Of a DNA stretch of 29,874 nucleotides, positions 28,907 to 29,874 are shown one piece after another. The notes below the pieces were generated by a model, which ran no database searches, was not told the DNA's origin, and saw only the letters and a program-made list of their open reading frames with translations. The stretch spans positions 1 to 29,874 of the forward strand of contig JAIVFH010000307.1 of NCBI GenBank assembly GCA_025765595.1, given 5' to 3'. Every line of letters begins with the position of its first letter. Positions within the stretch are counted from its first letter, which is position 1. The DNA comes from Obelidium mucronatum. Its lineage: Eukaryota > Chytridiomycota > Chytridiomycetes > Chytridiales > Chytriomycetaceae. Both the position numbers and the translations under genes were made by a program.

Positions 28907-29874
28907 ATGACTGGCAGCGAAGAAGTTGTTATTTCCAACGAGCACCTTTCATGTCTCGCTGTGGCTGCTTGGCGCCACTATCCACAAGCTTGTCTTTGAC
29001 GGAGTTGACGTTGTCCTTGGCTACGACTCGGCGGCGGCGCAGCAGGACTGCTTATCTCACCCGTATGTGGGCACGATTGGCCGCGTGAGCAACCGGTAAC
29101 TCTTTTGCTTCTTCGTTCTTCTTCTTTGACACTTCTCGAATCGAATCGAAGCATCGCCGGCGCCGCCTTCGCGCTCAACGGCACCACGTACGCGCTTGCG
29201 GCCAACAGCGGCGCAACAATCTCCACGGCGGCGCGCGCGGCTTCGACCGCGCGCAGTGGGCATTAGTCAGCAGGACGGCGGACTCGGCGGCGTTCGCGGT
29301 CCGCAGCGGCGACGGCGACAACGGCTTCCCGCGCGCGCTCACGGCGACCGTCGCGTACGCGCTGCGCGGCGCCGCGCTGCGCATCGAATACGCCGCGGCG
29401 CTCGACGCCGGCTGAGGGCGGCGAGACGGTCGTGGGCCTGACGACACACGCGTACTTCAACCTGGCGGGTTTTGTGCGTCCGTCCATCCTGGACCACGTG
29501 GCTCACTTTCCGCACGCGCTGGGCCATCTCAAGCTAGACAGCGCACAGATTCCAACGGGCGAGTTGGTTCGCCCCCTGGACGATCCTGCAATGGATTTCT
29601 CTACAGCTCCCAAATCGTTTGGTCGGGATATCGCGTCGGTTCAAGAATTCAAAGGATACGATCACTTTTATATGCTCAAAGACTGCGATGAAATTGCTCA
29701 TGACCCGATAAAAAAGAAGGAAATGATCTTGGCTGCCGTTGTTTCGTCTCCAAAATCTGGCATTCAAATGCAAGTAGTCACGGATGCGGTTGGATTTCAG
29801 TTGTACACTGGAAACTTTTTGGATGTCTATTCCAACCAAAAGTAGTCATCCAAAGGGATTTTATGAGAAACATG
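28907..29874 (+). CDS. GALM: Aldose 1-epimerase (galactose mutarotase), partial, with frame breaks
   Basis: Interconverts alpha and beta aldohexoses, feeding the Leloir pathway. Start MTGSEEVVISNEHL at 28907, exon 1 to 29095, a 56-nt intron, exon 2 from 29152 to beyond the window. Family blocks in order: VSLWLLGATIHKLVF, VVLGYDS, HPYVGTIGRVSNRIAGAAF, NNLHGGARGFD (His of the sugar site), GLTTHAYFNLAG (catalytic region His), LDHV, and KGYDHFYML, VTDAVGFQLYTGNFLD. Apparent single-base changes are needed near 28952 (+1, TTT), 29216 (-1), 29413 (+1) and 29840 (+1, AAAA); the last extends the frame as SSHPKGFYEKH to the edge. The first 500 bp are extremely GC-rich in GGC/GCG codons, then composition falls abruptly at about 29550. 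The catalytic Glu near the C-terminus lies outside the window. Confidence 0.85.

Overview
The window is nuclear DNA of a fungus. Genes are dense (about 18 in 30 kb) and lie on both strands. Most introns are 47-150 nt with GT...AG ends, and AATAAA signals sit just after some stop codons. The mix suggests a zoosporic (flagellated, chytrid-like) fungus: a PIH1D2-type dynein-assembly co-chaperone, normally kept only by ciliated eukaryotes, occurs beside a fungus-specific Mcp5/Num1-type PH protein and a fungal-style GlcNAc catabolic cluster. All gene models were worked out by hand from reading frames, splice sites and family motifs; no database was searched.

Layout. 0.15-1.3 kb (-): DxxY-type protein-lysine methyltransferase. 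1.5-9.0 kb: amino-sugar block with glucosamine-6-phosphate deaminase (-), N-acetylglucosamine-6-phosphate deacetylase (+) started from a shared 103-bp gap, a membrane-anchored hexokinase-family kinase (+) and an MFS transporter (-). 9.5-12.6 kb: PIH1D2-like (+), BUD23 (-), F-box/LRR protein (-). 12.9-13.4 kb: a broken, unidentified GC-rich gene. 13.4-16.5 kb (+): cortical coiled-coil/PH protein. 17.0-17.8 kb: possible Crinkler-like N-terminal domain and broken remnants. 17.8-19.7 kb: DCC1 (+) and COX17 (-). 20.0-23.2 kb (+): RAB11 and dolichol kinase. 23.3-28.9 kb: four Ras-type GTPase paralogues, three in tandem (+) and one inverted (-). 28.9 kb to the edge (+): aldose 1-epimerase, cut by the window end.

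How genes fit together. Kinase, deacetylase and deaminase would turn GlcNAc (the chitin monomer) into fructose-6-phosphate, with the adjacent MFS protein as a possible transporter; this resembles the NAG clusters of Dikarya. The four Ras genes share the same first three intron positions and the same 14-nt and 24-nt micro-exons, so they arose by local duplication, with one losing an intron.

Sequence quality. Three sugar genes (deacetylase, kinase, epimerase) and the unidentified 13-kb gene carry single-base frame breaks between well conserved blocks, mostly apparent +1 insertions, several in short homopolymers. Most of the other genes read cleanly. Sequencing or assembly error is the simplest explanation, but recent decay is not excluded.
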